Positions 53,165-63,734 of a stretch of DNA of 64,000 nucleotides are shown here, in pieces. Every line of letters starts with the position of its first letter. Position 1 is the stretch's first letter. The translations under genes and the position numbers were made by a program. Under the pieces are notes generated by a model. The model did no database searches and had not been told where the DNA came from. It saw only the letters and a program-made list of their open reading frames with translations. The stretch is from CANDYO01 sp964627795 (GTDB taxonomy: Bacteria; Pseudomonadota; Alphaproteobacteria; Rickettsiales; CANDYO01). The stretch covers positions 142,584-206,583 of the forward strand of contig CAZVLF010000002.1 in assembly GCA_964627795.1 (NCBI GenBank). Reading direction: 5' to 3'.

Positions 53165-54958
53165 GTGATAATTAAGGCTATTAAATATGGTGTTTTTATG
53201 AGGATTTTTATACTTTCCTATGTATTTAATATGGTTAAGCCATTTCGATTAGGAATCTTTATAATGCTGCTTTTATCAGTGATATGGGCGGTTGATCTTT
53301 CGCTTAGGCCTTATATCATTAAGCTTATAGTTAATAAAGTCACAAGCTTTGAATCAGGTGATCTTTTCTCAGAAATTAAAACTTTATCGGTTATTTATTT
53401 TTCTTTGCTTTTTAGCGTATCAACTTGCTTCAGGCTTTATGATTATTTTGTAAATTATAAAATGATCCCACTTTTAAGAAATAAAATAGCTAATGATGCA
53501 ATGCAAAGATTGCTTGAACAAAGCTATAGCTATTATCAAAATAATTTTGCTGGAAGTTTAACTAATAAGGTGAATGATCTGATCAACAATATTCCTGAAT
53601 TGATACAGCTTTTATTTGATAGATTTTTTAGTAGTTTTCTTGCGCTTTTGATTGCAATTTTTGCTTTATATAAAATAAATTTTATCTTTGCTTTTATTAT
53701 GTTTACTTGGTCATTCTTGTTTATTAGTGGATCAATTTTACTTTCTAAGAGATTGTCAAAATTATCATTTAGTTGGTCAGAAATTAATTCTAAGATTACC
53801 GGAAAGTTGGTGGATAAACTTTCAAACATTGTCTCAATTCGCCTATTTGCAAGAAAAAAAGAAACCGAAGAAGAGATGAGAAGTGTTTTTACTGAGTCAG
53901 TTATTGCCGAGCAAAATTTCATGAAATTTTATTTTATCAAGTGGCTTGGATATGGATATTTATTTATCCTTTTAAGTGGTTGTAATCTTTATTTTTTAAT
54001 TGATGGAATTAATAAGGGGTTATTAACAGCTGGTGATTTTGTGATGGTTTTAACCATTAATATTGCGGTAGCAGATTTTTTATGGAGATTAGCACATTAT
54101 ATCCCCCAATTTGCCAGGCTTTTAGGAAAAGTGAGTCAAGCTTTAACTATAATTAGTGTTAAACCAGAAATAAAAGATATTGACAATGCAAAAGAACTTA
54201 AAGTAATAAGAGGAGAAATTAAATTTGACCAAGTTAATTTTTCTTACCGTCAAGAACATCGTTTATTTGAACAAAAATCAATTATTATTCCTGCTGGGCA
54301 AAAGGTTGGTTTAGTTGGGGTTTCAGGAAGTGGAAAATCAACTTTTGTTAATTTGCTGCTAAGATTTTTTAATCTTAACAGTGGAGCTATTTTTATTGAT
54401 GACCAAGACATTAGTAAAGTTTCTCAAGAGTCTTTAAGGGCCTCAATAGCAATGATTCCTCAAGATCCATCACTTTTTCATACTAGTTTGCTTGAAAATA
54501 TAAAATTTGGCCGATTAAATGCAAATGATGAAGAAATTATACTTGCTTCTAAATATGCACATGCTCATGAGTTTATATCTTCTCTTCCAGATAAATATGA
54601 TACAATTGTTGGTGAAAGAGGAGTGAAGCTATCAGGTGGGCAGCGTCAGCGAATTGCCCTAGCTAGAGCATTTCTAAAGAATTCGCCAATATTAATTCTT
54701 GATGAAGCAACGTCACAGCTGGATTCGGTTACTGAAACAATAATTCAAGATATTTTAAAATGTTTAATGAGCGATAAAACCACTATAGTGATTGCTCATC
54801 GGCTCTCAACTTTAATGATTATGGATAGAATATTAGTGTTTGATAAAGGAAAAATTGTGGGCGATGGAACGCATAAACAGCTGCTGAAAAATTGTGAGTT
54901 ATATAATAGCTTATGGTCTAGCCAAGTGGAAGGCATGATTCCTGAAAGCTTATATTGA
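53165..54958 (+). CDS. ABC exporter (membrane domain fused to ATPase)
   Basis: 597 residues from the first codon of the open frame. An ATG at 53198 giving MRIFILSYVFNMVKPFRLG is equally possible, and both have weak ribosome sites. There are six membrane helices (to about 320), then the ATPase with Walker A VGVSGSGKSTFVN (about 385), signature LSGGQRQRIALARAFL (about 485), Walker B ILILDEATSQLDS (about 510) and an H-loop VIAHRLST. It resembles lipid A (MsbA-like) and peptide exporters of the half-transporter type, which dimerise. The substrate cannot be told from sequence. It is followed by the decayed region. Confidence 0.93.
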   Translation: MIIKAIKYGVFMRIFILSYVFNMVKPFRLGIFIMLLLSVIWAVDLSLRPYIIKLIVNKVTSFESGDLFSEIKTLSVIYFSLLFSVSTCFRLYDYFVNYKMIPLLRNKIANDAMQRLLEQSYSYYQNNFAGSLTNKVNDLINNIPELIQLLFDRFFSSFLALLIAIFALYKINFIFAFIMFTWSFLFISGSILLSKRLSKLSFSWSEINSKITGKLVDKLSNIVSIRLFARKKETEEEMRSVFTESVIAEQNFMKFYFIKWLGYGYLFILLSGCNLYFLIDGINKGLLTAGDFVMVLTINIAVADFLWRLAHYIPQFARLLGKVSQALTIISVKPEIKDIDNAKELKVIRGEIKFDQVNFSYRQEHRLFEQKSIIIPAGQKVGLVGVSGSGKSTFVNLLLRFFNLNSGAIFIDDQDISKVSQESLRASIAMIPQDPSLFHTSLLENIKFGRLNANDEEIILASKYAHAHEFISSLPDKYDTIVGERGVKLSGGQRQRIALARAFLKNSPILILDEATSQLDSVTETIIQDILKCLMSDKTTIVIAHRLSTLMIMDRILVFDKGKIVGDGTHKQLLKNCELYNSLWSSQVEGMIPESLY

Positions 54959-55009
54959 ACTTTAAGTGTAATATTTATATTTCAAAGCTGCAATTTTTAA
55001 ATCTTTAAT

Positions 55010-58000
55010 CGACATTCTAAGTGTAAAAAACAATTCAAGAAAATTTTGAAATGCTTAAGCTGCTAAAGACCTTCGGCGCTTGATATAGATGAGTTTGAAA
55101 GATTAAATAAATTAATTGAAAAATTTGAGCTTATTTTCAACGAGGAATCTGCTTCAGAACTAATAAAAATATATTCTAAAGCAAAAACTATCAATGAAAA
55201 CTTCGTTTATAATCATTTGATTCCATTTTTTACAAAGCATCAGAAAGAACTAAATCAAGAAGTGCAAATTAAATTTTTACACTTCTTAGCTGTTCATAAT
55301 ATATATAATAAAAGCATTTGCCAAACAATAGTAACTACCATTAGTGAAACTTTAAAAATAAGTCCTTCATTGCTAGTTGATCTCCAATAGAGCCTAAGCA
55401 AACTTAAATTTCATGATGAGCAATTTTTTGATACATATAAGTCTCACCTTAAAGATAATTTAGCTGAGTTATCTAACTATGATTTATCAAAATCAATACT
55501 TGCTGTGGCAAAAAATCGGTATCATTCAAGAGAGCTTATTGAATGTTATGCAACAGAGTGCGAAAAACGCGAATTAAATAAAAGAGAGATAATTAATGCT
55601 GCTTATGGGTTAAGTATTTTTATTATTAATAATGATCACAGAAACCTTTAGAATACAATTGTTAATTTACTAAAAAAGATACCAGTTAAAACCTTAAAAG
55701 ATGAAATCGAAATTAGACAAGTAATTGCTTCATATCATTCTTTGGATAAAGAAAATCAAGTAAAACTCACTTCTATCTCACCTCAATTAGAAGCTTGGGA
55801 TAAGGCTTTAAAAGAAAAATCGGAATTCACCATTAGCAAGCCTCAAGGTAAAATAACTGAATATTTAAAAAATACGATCAAAATGCGCAAATAGAGTATT
55901 GGTATCCTCCACTTGCCACTCACATAGATATTTTCCTTCCTTCTATCAAGACTTTTGTTCAAATAGATGGTCCAAAGCATTTTTTTAATAATCAAAGCGA
56001 CTTATATTTAGCAACAACTGAATTTAATAGTAAAATAATTAAAAAATATGAGGAGCATGAACTTTTAAGATTTGATAATTTTCATTCAAAATCATACCGG
56101 TATTTAATTAAGTCAAAATTAAATGACTTATTTTATGAAAATGCACAAAAAAATATTGATGTAGCACTCAACCCAACCCCAACAGTACAAATAACAGCTG
56201 CTGCTGTTAAAATGCCCAAAGCTGATGTTGTAATGCAAGAGGATAAAACTCTGCGTGAAGTACCTAAAAAAAATCAAAAAAAAATCAAAAAAAACTAAAA
56301 ATCTTGAAACAGAATTTACATAGCTTAAACAAGAAGAAAGCCATAGCCCTATAGAAAGCCCTCAAGCAGATCCTGAATTTCATAAACAAAATATCAAAAA
56401 TTTTAAATCCCAACTCAAGCAAAAAAGAGGCTCAATATTAATAAATAGCACAAATTTATTTTTAGAGGGAACAGGAAAATTTACATATCTAAAACAGTTA
56501 GTAAAGGAGAGAAGAATCAACCAAGAGTTCCTTTCAAAATACGAAGTACCTTTATTTATAAGAGTTACTGAAGCTATTGAGAATAATCCGAATAATCTTG
56601 ATGATCAATTAAGTTTAATTAAAACTTTACTTGAAAATGGTTTCTCACCTAATGTATATGATATAAGAGTAAGAGTAATTAATGCTCTGGACTGTCAACA
56701 TTTTTCTGGACACATAGTTACGTATAATTTTGGTTAGTTTCATAGTCAACTGGTGACAGATAATCATTAGCCGAATGAACTCTAATCCGATTATAAAATA
56801 CTTCGATATATTCAAATATTGCCTGCTTTTCCTCCTCTCTAGTCTTAAATTTTTATTGGTAAATTAACTCATTTTTTAATGTTGCAAACTTTAGCAAGTT
56901 TTCTAGTCCAAATTGCCATTAAAAGCGCATTATTTACTAATTCTGCTTTTATATTATTATTTATTGACCAACCAACTATCTTTCTTGAATAAAGATCAAT
57001 TACTGTTGTTAAATATAACCAACCTTCACCCGTTGAGATGTAAGTAATATCGCCTACATAGCAACAATTTGATTTAGTTACAGTAAAATTTCGATCCAAT
57101 AAATTAGGTGCAACTGGCTTATTATGGCGAGAATTAGTTGTAGCCTTAAATTGACGCTTACTTTAACAAACTAACCCGGCTTCTTTCATTAGTCGCGCAA
57201 TCCGACGACGACTTGGAATTATATTATCTTTTGATTAAATCTTTTTAACACTTCTAGAACCATAATTACCTCTAACTTTTACGAATACCAATCTAATTTG
57301 TTAAAGCAATAATTTGTCTGTAGCTGATTTATCAGATACAGTATTGCCTTGACTTAACCAATCATAATAACTACTCCTAGTCACTCTCATAAATTTACAC
57401 ATCACTGCAATTGAAAATTCGTCTTTATGTTCTTTAATCCAAGCATACCTTACTGCGACTCTTTGGCAAGCTATGCTGCGGCCTTTTTTAATAAATCAGG
57501 CTCTTGAGTTACACGAGCAAATTCCTTCCTTGAGGGCTTATTTTCGTCATAAATATGTTCATTATAATTGGCTTTAGTGACTGTTGGTCTAGAGCCTGCG
57601 TGTTTATGAATCCAAGTATATAAGGTGCTTTTCTTTATTCCTAAATCAACAGCTGTTTGAGCAATTGATTTACTTCCTTCAAAAGCTAGTTTAATTGCTG
57701 ACTCTCTAAATTTTGATTAATATTGATTTAATTTGCTAGACATTCTTTCCTTCCTCTAGTTTAACTCGTAATTAATTTAAACTATTTGTCCGGATAAGTG
57801 TATCCACTTTATACGCTAGATCAGTGTAGAGAAATGGTTGAATCAGTACGTACTATTGACTATTTTATGAAGGAAGTGGTTGAATTACCATTTGGCCTGC
57901 TTTCTTGAAGCTTAAAATTATCATTTAGGATTTCTGCTCATTTTGCAATTAACTATGTTAGTGCCTTTATCTTCAATTCAAAAGGGGCATCGTAAGGATT

Positions 58001-58548
58001 ATTTTAAAACATTCTTCCATTTACTCTGCAACAGCTTTGTTAAATGAAATAATTTTGCAAAACTATGATAAGAAAGTGGAAATTGATTCTTTAAGTGTGT
58101 TTTTATCTGAGTACGGTACGCCTGTGATAATTGTAGCTGCTTCTGGTTTTGGTTTATAATGATATCGGGAAGTTATTTGTCTAATGCGGCAATTAAAGGT
58201 GCATCTTCAGCTGCTGCACAATGTTACACCTTCCATGCTAGAACTAACCAAGCAAGTTATTCATCTGACCCTAAATTATATAATTTAATAAAATTTATTG
58301 ATATAATAGTAGTTGGGGCCTCAAGCGGAAATTTAATTCAAGCTATTAAAGATGGTCATATACCAAGATTTTATGATATTTCACCTATTATACAGAATGT
58401 GGTTTTAGCTGATATTTTTGCTAAAACAAGTATTGGCTTAGTGAGTGAATCTATTAATATTATGGGTAATAGTATTATGAATGCTTATGATAGTTTGAGT
58501 TCATATATTGGAGATAGTTCTTCTTCTGAAAATCATCATGATTTATGA
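55010..58548 (+). pseudogene. decayed gene for a FAST/RAP-domain protein, split by an IS3-family element
   Basis: The first part (about 55010-55870) has helical-repeat phrases of FASTK/OPR type (SLSKLKFHDEQFFDTYK, SKSILAVAKNRYHSREL), with in-frame stops at 55064, 55388 and 55649. A frameshift near 55882 leads into a RAP-type domain (FVQIDGPKHFFNNQSDLYLA, 55945-56080). A poly-A shift near 56280 then gives a Lys-rich linker, a TAG at 56321, and a C-terminal region (KTLLENGFSPNVYD) reaching 56692. The element at 56693-57806 follows. The frame resumes exactly at 57807 (LYTLDQCREMVESVR), with a stop at 57906 and further shifts near 58000 and 58158. The last 129 codons (58159-58548) remain open and end with a Ser-rich tail. 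RAP domains bind RNA in organelles of protists and algae and occur in some Rickettsiales such as Orientia. The RAP call rests on motif recognition. Confidence 0.75.
56693..57806 (-). mobile_element. degenerate IS3-family insertion sequence
   Basis: 1114 bp. The left end TGTCAACATTTTTCTGGACA and the reverse complement of the right end (TGGATACACTTATCCGGACA) match at 14 of 20 positions and begin with TG. On the minus strand, an OrfA remnant starts at 57742 with a helix-turn-helix region (SIAQTAVDLGIKKSTLYTW) broken by stops. The OrfB integrase (RRIARLMKEAGL, then VGDITYIST and WLYLTTVIDLYSRKIVGWS with the first two catalytic Asp, 56869-57099) is broken by stops and frameshifts. The stretch that should hold the catalytic Glu is deleted, jumping to EYIEVFYNRIRVHS near the left end. 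No target-site duplication is visible. It is immobile by itself. Confidence 0.88.
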
Positions 58549-58743
58549 AATTTACAGATGATAAATTAAACTAAAGATATAATTGAAACTTTCATTCTTA
58601 AGATACTGCATAAGGTGCTGTTCTAAATATATAAAGTAAGTTGAGTTATTATTTGCAACAGCGTCACTTATTTAAATGCCTTTTTATTAACTATATTTTA
58701 ACCCTTTAGTTCTAAAATTTAATAAAAACTACAGGGTAGAATA

Positions 58744-61700
58744 ATGCCAGAAGAAAAACCTAAAAAAAATCTTAAAATTCACACTGATGACGATTCTTTG
58801 GTACAAGAAGATGCTGATACTCCAGTAACTGTGGTAGGAGGTGCTTTTTTTCCAAACTCTCCAAGCCACCAGAAAGAAGAAAAAGAAAGGATAGAAAAAG
58901 AGGAGGAAGAAAAAGAACGACTAAGAAGAAGATCAATTTCCCTTTCTTCCTTTATAGCTCCTCCTTCAGGTGATGAAATAGACCAAGAAAAATTTAAAAT
59001 TGATAAAACATACCGCTCTAAATGTTTAGAAGGGATTAGGGAACTTTCTTATTTTCAAAATCAGGGTAAGAATGAGTTTAAGCTTGATGATCAAACATGC
59101 TTTTCTTATAAAAAAACTGATAATGGAGTAGAGTTTCAAATAGAAAAAGACCTTCCGGGTGAGCCGCTTAGGATTGAAGTTCCTCTTGTTGATGATAAAG
59201 GAAATGCACTTGAGGGCCAATTTGAGATTTTATATTTTAATAAAAATGGACAATTTCTTGATTATGAAAGAGAGGGAGAGGGGAAATCTCAAATAAGCCA
59301 AGCCTGGTTAAAAGGAGTTATGAAAGGAGAATATGAAAAATATATCTCTTCTTACGAACAATCTTCCCCTGAAGTTCAAGCTCAATTTGGGCGTAATAAA
59401 ACTTATGATTCTGCTAATTCTTATAACTCCCATCATGAAGCTTCTCATTTTCAAGGTTTAGCGAAAAGTGCAAATTTACCAGTTCCTAATTCATATTCAA
59501 TGCCAAGCATAAATATAACTGGCAATAATAACGTGGTTAATGTTTATGGCACTCCACCTTATTATTCTTCTGTTCCACCGGTTGGGTTTAAAGGTGCTTA
59601 CCAAAGAGATGGAATAATAAAAGGCCCTGATGATTTTGGCAAAACAGAATTTTCTAGAGAATATAATAGATCTGGAAAGGAAGAGGATTTAGATATACAT
59701 AGTGTTTCTAGCTCTTCTACTGTTACACCTAGTTTCTCTGACTCACAATTACAACTGCAGGAAGAGGTTGAAAAATTAAAAACGGAATTGAACGTTAAGG
59801 AAAAAAAGATTGAAGCGCTTGAAGCTGATAATAAAGAACAAGAAGAGGTTATAAAAGAGTTCACTTCAGCTCTTGGAGAACTATCTCACCAAGCAGAGGA
59901 ACATACTCTCAAGGTGCAGGTTAAAAATGTAAAAGAAAAGGAGAAGTCTCTAGAATCTGAAGAAAGTTTAGATAGTTTTTTTAGTGAAAATAATATTTTT
60001 GATAAAGCAAAACGAGAACAAGAAAATTCTGCTTTAAAAGTAGAATTAGAAAAATTAAAAGAAACTTTAGATAGAGAGAGATTTGCGCAAGAAGATAAGT
60101 TTAGAGGGCAAGTCCTTCAAAAAGAAGAGAATTTAGAAGCGAAAATTGATAGCCAGGAATTAATACTAAATAAAGATCAACGCATAGCAGAATTAGAACA
60201 AGAATTAGAAGCAGCAAAATCACCAAAAGTTGATGCTCAACAGCAAATAGAGATAAGAGATCAAGCAAAATCAGAAGTAAAATCTGAAAAAGAGCAAGAT
60301 GATAAAGTAGAAACCTTATCTGCTCAATTGCAAGCTCTCCAAAAAGAATTAGAAGATAAAGAAGCAGCCTTACAAGCTAGCATAACCCAAGCCAATTTGG
60401 GGCAGCGTAGCCAACAGCAAGAGGGTTCTTTACAAGGCGGCCATAATGATCCGCAAGAGAGTTCTCAAGGAAAAGGAAGTGATAGCGTTAACCTCCATAA
60501 GTTAGAAGAGCAAAGTCCCGAAATAAAAAGATTACAAGAAGAATTAAAAAAGAAAGAAGATTTAATTGAACTTTTATCAAAACAAAATGCTCAAGGAGAA
60601 AAAAAGGGTAGTATATTTAGAAGTGCGGTTAAAGGAGTTTTAAATGCTACTGGACTTAGAGCTTCAAATAAAAAAAAGGAAGATATAATAATTCAAGTTG
60701 AAGATCATAATGCAAATATTCGACAAGCTTCTGAAGGAGAGCATATTAAAATTCCATCTGCGTTATTTGATAAGATAAAAGAATTAGATTCAGATGAATA
60801 TGGGGAAGAAAAGGTAAGAAAAGCAGCTTATGATGCTATAAGAAAAAACAGTCAAGATGAAAAAGTAAAAGAATTTATTACTTTTCATGAGCAAGGGTGG
60901 GAAACAAGAAAAGCGGCAAGAGATGAGGCTTTTGCGAAGTCCTTGGAAAATGATTATAAAAAAATGGTTGATTATTTTTTAGATGATAGTAAACCATTTA
61001 ATCAAACCATGAATGAAAGGATTAAAAAGGAATTAATTAAATATTCCTCTTGTACAGTTAATAAAGGCTTGGGAGGGGTTACGATCCTTTCTGAAATTCC
61101 TTCTGATAAGCTTGAAAATCAAGAAGACAGAGAAAAATTAACAGAGAATGCTTTTTATAGATTTGATGGGATATTAAAAAGGCTTAAGTTTGGCAATTCA
61201 GATACTCCAGAAGCTTTGGCTAAGATATATCAAGATTATTATGAGCTTGCCAAAGATAAAGATACTCAAAATCAATTTAGAGCCCTGGCTATGAAGGCTA
61301 TAGATACCATTGGGCGTCAAGGAGGAAATCCTGAAACAATTAGTAATGAAGTCGCTAATATAAAATCGATGTTTGAAACTTATGCTAAGAAAAAAGGTTT
61401 GGTTAATGGACCCGCTCAAATCACTATCACTCAAAAAGATGTAGAAACAATACAAAAAAAATATAGTAATAAAGATCTTCCTATCCAAACCTCAGAAGAA
61501 TTTAAAGAGGATTTTCAAAAAATAAAAAGCTTTGCTACTAAGCGCCCAACAAGCGACCAATCTCAAATAAAAACATCTTCTTATAATACTATGCTTATTC
61601 ATTTAGTAAATAACTGGGAAAATTATTATCAATCTTCAGATGAAGCAAAAAAACAAGAGCTTAAAACAATCCTTAAGGATTTAATGGATAAGACTACATT

Positions 61701-62985
61701 ATATTATAAAGTTGAAAGCTCGTTAGTAAAAAAAAGTGGGAGTAGCCTAAGTGCATCTGAAGAATCTCGAACTCATAAAACAGGATTTTATAATGAAAAC
61801 CATGAATTAGTTATAGAGTTTAATCTTCCACAAGCAGCTAAAAGGGAATTCAGTGATCGTTCTCAAAAAAATGAAAGAATAATTGAAAATGCTCAAAAGA
61901 TTATAAGAGATTATAATGATCCACAGAAATATAAAAATGGATTATCTAATGACGATAAAGAGGCCATAGAAGAGCAAAGAAAAAAAATTAAAGATGCGGA
62001 AGACTCTGCTAGACAAGCACTTGGAGGTGCATTGGAAAAAAGCGGTGTAAAGCTAAGAAAAAATCAAGATAATATATATAATGCTGCAGAAATAGCATTA
62101 TATGAAGCCATGTGCAAAGTTAAATTTAAAACTGAGTCACCAAAAACTCGTCCAGCTAGAGGAAATAATTGGAGTGTTGATCTAAAGCAAAATAAGATTG
62201 AAGTAATAGATGTTTCTAGATCTAAAAGTGATCCCGCTGAACTGCCTCAGGAAATAAGTTCTAAATTAGTTACAGATTTGAGATTATTTTATGATTATAA
62301 ACCTTTTATTGCTGACTTCGATAAAAAATTTGATTCTTATTTAAAGTATATTATTGAAGAAAAAGTAATATTAGGCGCTACTGATGATAATGCTAAAGAA
62401 GCTATTAGGAGAGGAATAAAACAAGGTATACTTAAACAACTCGATAATGGAGTTTCATCACCAATAAAAACACTTGATGAAGTTTCTGAGCATTTTGGCG
62501 TAAAAAGAGAAGATATAAGATTAAATATAAACGCTGAGAATGTTATAAAAGCTATTGATGGTTTATTTGAGAATCCACCAAGAAGTACAGGCTTTGATAT
62601 AATTATTGCTAATAAAATAGATTTAAAAGAAATAAAAATAGAAGAAGGCAAAAGTGTGGTTTCATACATAATTGAAAAAGCTGACACTTTAGAGAAAGCA
62701 AAAGAGCTTATAGTTCCATTAATTAAGGCAGGAATTGTTGATTTAACACAAGCAAAAGAAGAGATAAAGGAATTAGTTGGCCCTCCTTCTAAAGTAGAGG
62801 AAAAAGATAAAGATAAATTGAAAACAATGCAAAAATTTATTGATTATTCAGAAAGAGTGAATCCTGAGAAACTTACGACCAGCTTAATTGAAGAGGTAGA
62901 AGCTACTAAGATACAAAAAATTCATAGAGGGCGCACCTCTAGACAAAAAATAAAAAATGCGCAAACACAAAGAGGAGTACAATAA
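58744..62985 (+). CDS. 1413-residue coiled-coil protein with a C-terminal IQ (calmodulin-binding) motif
   Basis: No family recognised. From the N-terminus: a charged leader with KEEKERIEKEEEEKERLRR (about 40-60), a beta-rich segment to about 180, and a Ser/Tyr/Asn-rich stretch with INITGNNNVVNVYG. Then come long coiled coils (about 335-470, 480-545 and 580-620) rich in Glu, Lys and Gln, and a large helical C-terminal half without membrane segments or signal peptide. Residues 1390-1400 read IQKIHRGRTSR, an exact match to the IQ consensus IQxxxRGxxxR, within a basic helix at the very end. The ATG follows CAGGGTAG. The large size, eukaryote-like motif and disordered N-terminal region make it a candidate type IV effector. 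That is inference. Confidence 0.8.
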   Translation: MPEEKPKKNLKIHTDDDSLVQEDADTPVTVVGGAFFPNSPSHQKEEKERIEKEEEEKERLRRRSISLSSFIAPPSGDEIDQEKFKIDKTYRSKCLEGIRELSYFQNQGKNEFKLDDQTCFSYKKTDNGVEFQIEKDLPGEPLRIEVPLVDDKGNALEGQFEILYFNKNGQFLDYEREGEGKSQISQAWLKGVMKGEYEKYISSYEQSSPEVQAQFGRNKTYDSANSYNSHHEASHFQGLAKSANLPVPNSYSMPSINITGNNNVVNVYGTPPYYSSVPPVGFKGAYQRDGIIKGPDDFGKTEFSREYNRSGKEEDLDIHSVSSSSTVTPSFSDSQLQLQEEVEKLKTELNVKEKKIEALEADNKEQEEVIKEFTSALGELSHQAEEHTLKVQVKNVKEKEKSLESEESLDSFFSENNIFDKAKREQENSALKVELEKLKETLDRERFAQEDKFRGQVLQKEENLEAKIDSQELILNKDQRIAELEQELEAAKSPKVDAQQQIEIRDQAKSEVKSEKEQDDKVETLSAQLQALQKELEDKEAALQASITQANLGQRSQQQEGSLQGGHNDPQESSQGKGSDSVNLHKLEEQSPEIKRLQEELKKKEDLIELLSKQNAQGEKKGSIFRSAVKGVLNATGLRASNKKKEDIIIQVEDHNANIRQASEGEHIKIPSALFDKIKELDSDEYGEEKVRKAAYDAIRKNSQDEKVKEFITFHEQGWETRKAARDEAFAKSLENDYKKMVDYFLDDSKPFNQTMNERIKKELIKYSSCTVNKGLGGVTILSEIPSDKLENQEDREKLTENAFYRFDGILKRLKFGNSDTPEALAKIYQDYYELAKDKDTQNQFRALAMKAIDTIGRQGGNPETISNEVANIKSMFETYAKKKGLVNGPAQITITQKDVETIQKKYSNKDLPIQTSEEFKEDFQKIKSFATKRPTSDQSQIKTSSYNTMLIHLVNNWENYYQSSDEAKKQELKTILKDLMDKTTLYYKVESSLVKKSGSSLSASEESRTHKTGFYNENHELVIEFNLPQAAKREFSDRSQKNERIIENAQKIIRDYNDPQKYKNGLSNDDKEAIEEQRKKIKDAEDSARQALGGALEKSGVKLRKNQDNIYNAAEIALYEAMCKVKFKTESPKTRPARGNNWSVDLKQNKIEVIDVSRSKSDPAELPQEISSKLVTDLRLFYDYKPFIADFDKKFDSYLKYIIEEKVILGATDDNAKEAIRRGIKQGILKQLDNGVSSPIKTLDEVSEHFGVKREDIRLNINAENVIKAIDGLFENPPRSTGFDIIIANKIDLKEIKIEEGKSVVSYIIEKADTLEKAKELIVPLIKAGIVDLTQAKEEIKELVGPPSKVEEKDKDKLKTMQKFIDYSERVNPEKLTTSLIEEVEATKIQKIHRGRTSRQKIKNAQTQRGVQ

Positions 62986-62987
62986 AT

Positions 62988-63731
62988 ATGATGAAAAAAA
63001 TTATAGCTTTAACATGTTTAATATCAACCACAACTTTAGCAGCAAGTGTTGATGATTTAAGGTTAATTGCCCAAGATTTTAAGCCATATTCATATGTGGG
63101 TGAGGGAGATAAAAAGCAAGGTTTAGCAATTGAAGTGGTGAGTGCAGTGCTTAAAAAAGCAGGATATACCAAATCAATTCAAAATTGTGAGTTAAGCATT
63201 TTTTCACGTAGTTTTGTTAGAATTAATAATGATGAAAATACGGTATTTTTTCCATTAGCCAAAACGGTGGAAAGAGAGAAATATTTCAAGTGGGTTGGGC
63301 CAATTTCTATGGATGAGCCAGTGATTTATGGCAAAAAATCTAAAAAAATTAAAATCACCTCAAATGATGATTTGAAAAAATATAAGATTACTGGAAAAGA
63401 TGGTTATGGAGGAGTTAAGCAGCTAAATAATATGGGAATTAAAAGTTCAGCAATGGATTTAGAAGATAGTGATAAAGAAGTGGTGCTTAAACTTGCTGCT
63501 GAAAAAGCGGATTTAGCGGTTTGTAATCGTTTATCTTGCCAATTTCAATTAAAGGATAATGGTATGAAGATGAAAGATTATGAAGTTATTTATAAGCTAA
63601 GCCCAAATGAATTCGCTTTAGCCTTTAATAAAGATACTGATGATGCAGTGGTTGATTCAGTGCGTAAAGCCATGGAAGATTTTGTTAAAACTAAGGAATA
63701 TAGCGCAATTTTAAAGAAATATGGAAATTAG
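62988..63731 (+). CDS. solitary periplasmic substrate-binding protein (SBP family 3), second copy
   Basis: 247 residues with a signal peptide (KKIIALTCLISTTTLAAS, cut near 19). The start is one of two adjacent ATGs, with AGAGGAG inside the end of the previous gene. SBP_bac_3 features are DFKPYSYVGEGDKKQGLAIE, VVSAVLKKAGY, FFPLAKTVEREKYFKWVGP and the C-terminal FVKTKEYSAILKKYG. It shares with the other solitary binding protein (23061-23822) a Cys-x4-Cys element, here AVCNRLSC with Cys179 and Cys184, probably a disulfide. It begins 2 bases after the giant gene, so it is likely co-transcribed with it. No transporter genes are adjacent. Confidence 0.85.
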   Translation: MMKKIIALTCLISTTTLAASVDDLRLIAQDFKPYSYVGEGDKKQGLAIEVVSAVLKKAGYTKSIQNCELSIFSRSFVRINNDENTVFFPLAKTVEREKYFKWVGPISMDEPVIYGKKSKKIKITSNDDLKKYKITGKDGYGGVKQLNNMGIKSSAMDLEDSDKEVVLKLAAEKADLAVCNRLSCQFQLKDNGMKMKDYEVIYKLSPNEFALAFNKDTDDAVVDSVRKAMEDFVKTKEYSAILKKYGN

Positions 63732-63734
63732 TTT

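Noticed and set aside
56869..57099. Independent small gene of 76 residues
   Set aside because: It is the surviving core of the IS3 transposase (two of the three catalytic acids) inside a decayed element.
58159..58548. Intact 129-residue gene after the IS element
   Set aside because: Coding-like sequence continues upstream of its ATG in another frame (SVFLSEYGTPVIIVAASGFG), so it is the last open piece of the larger pseudogene.
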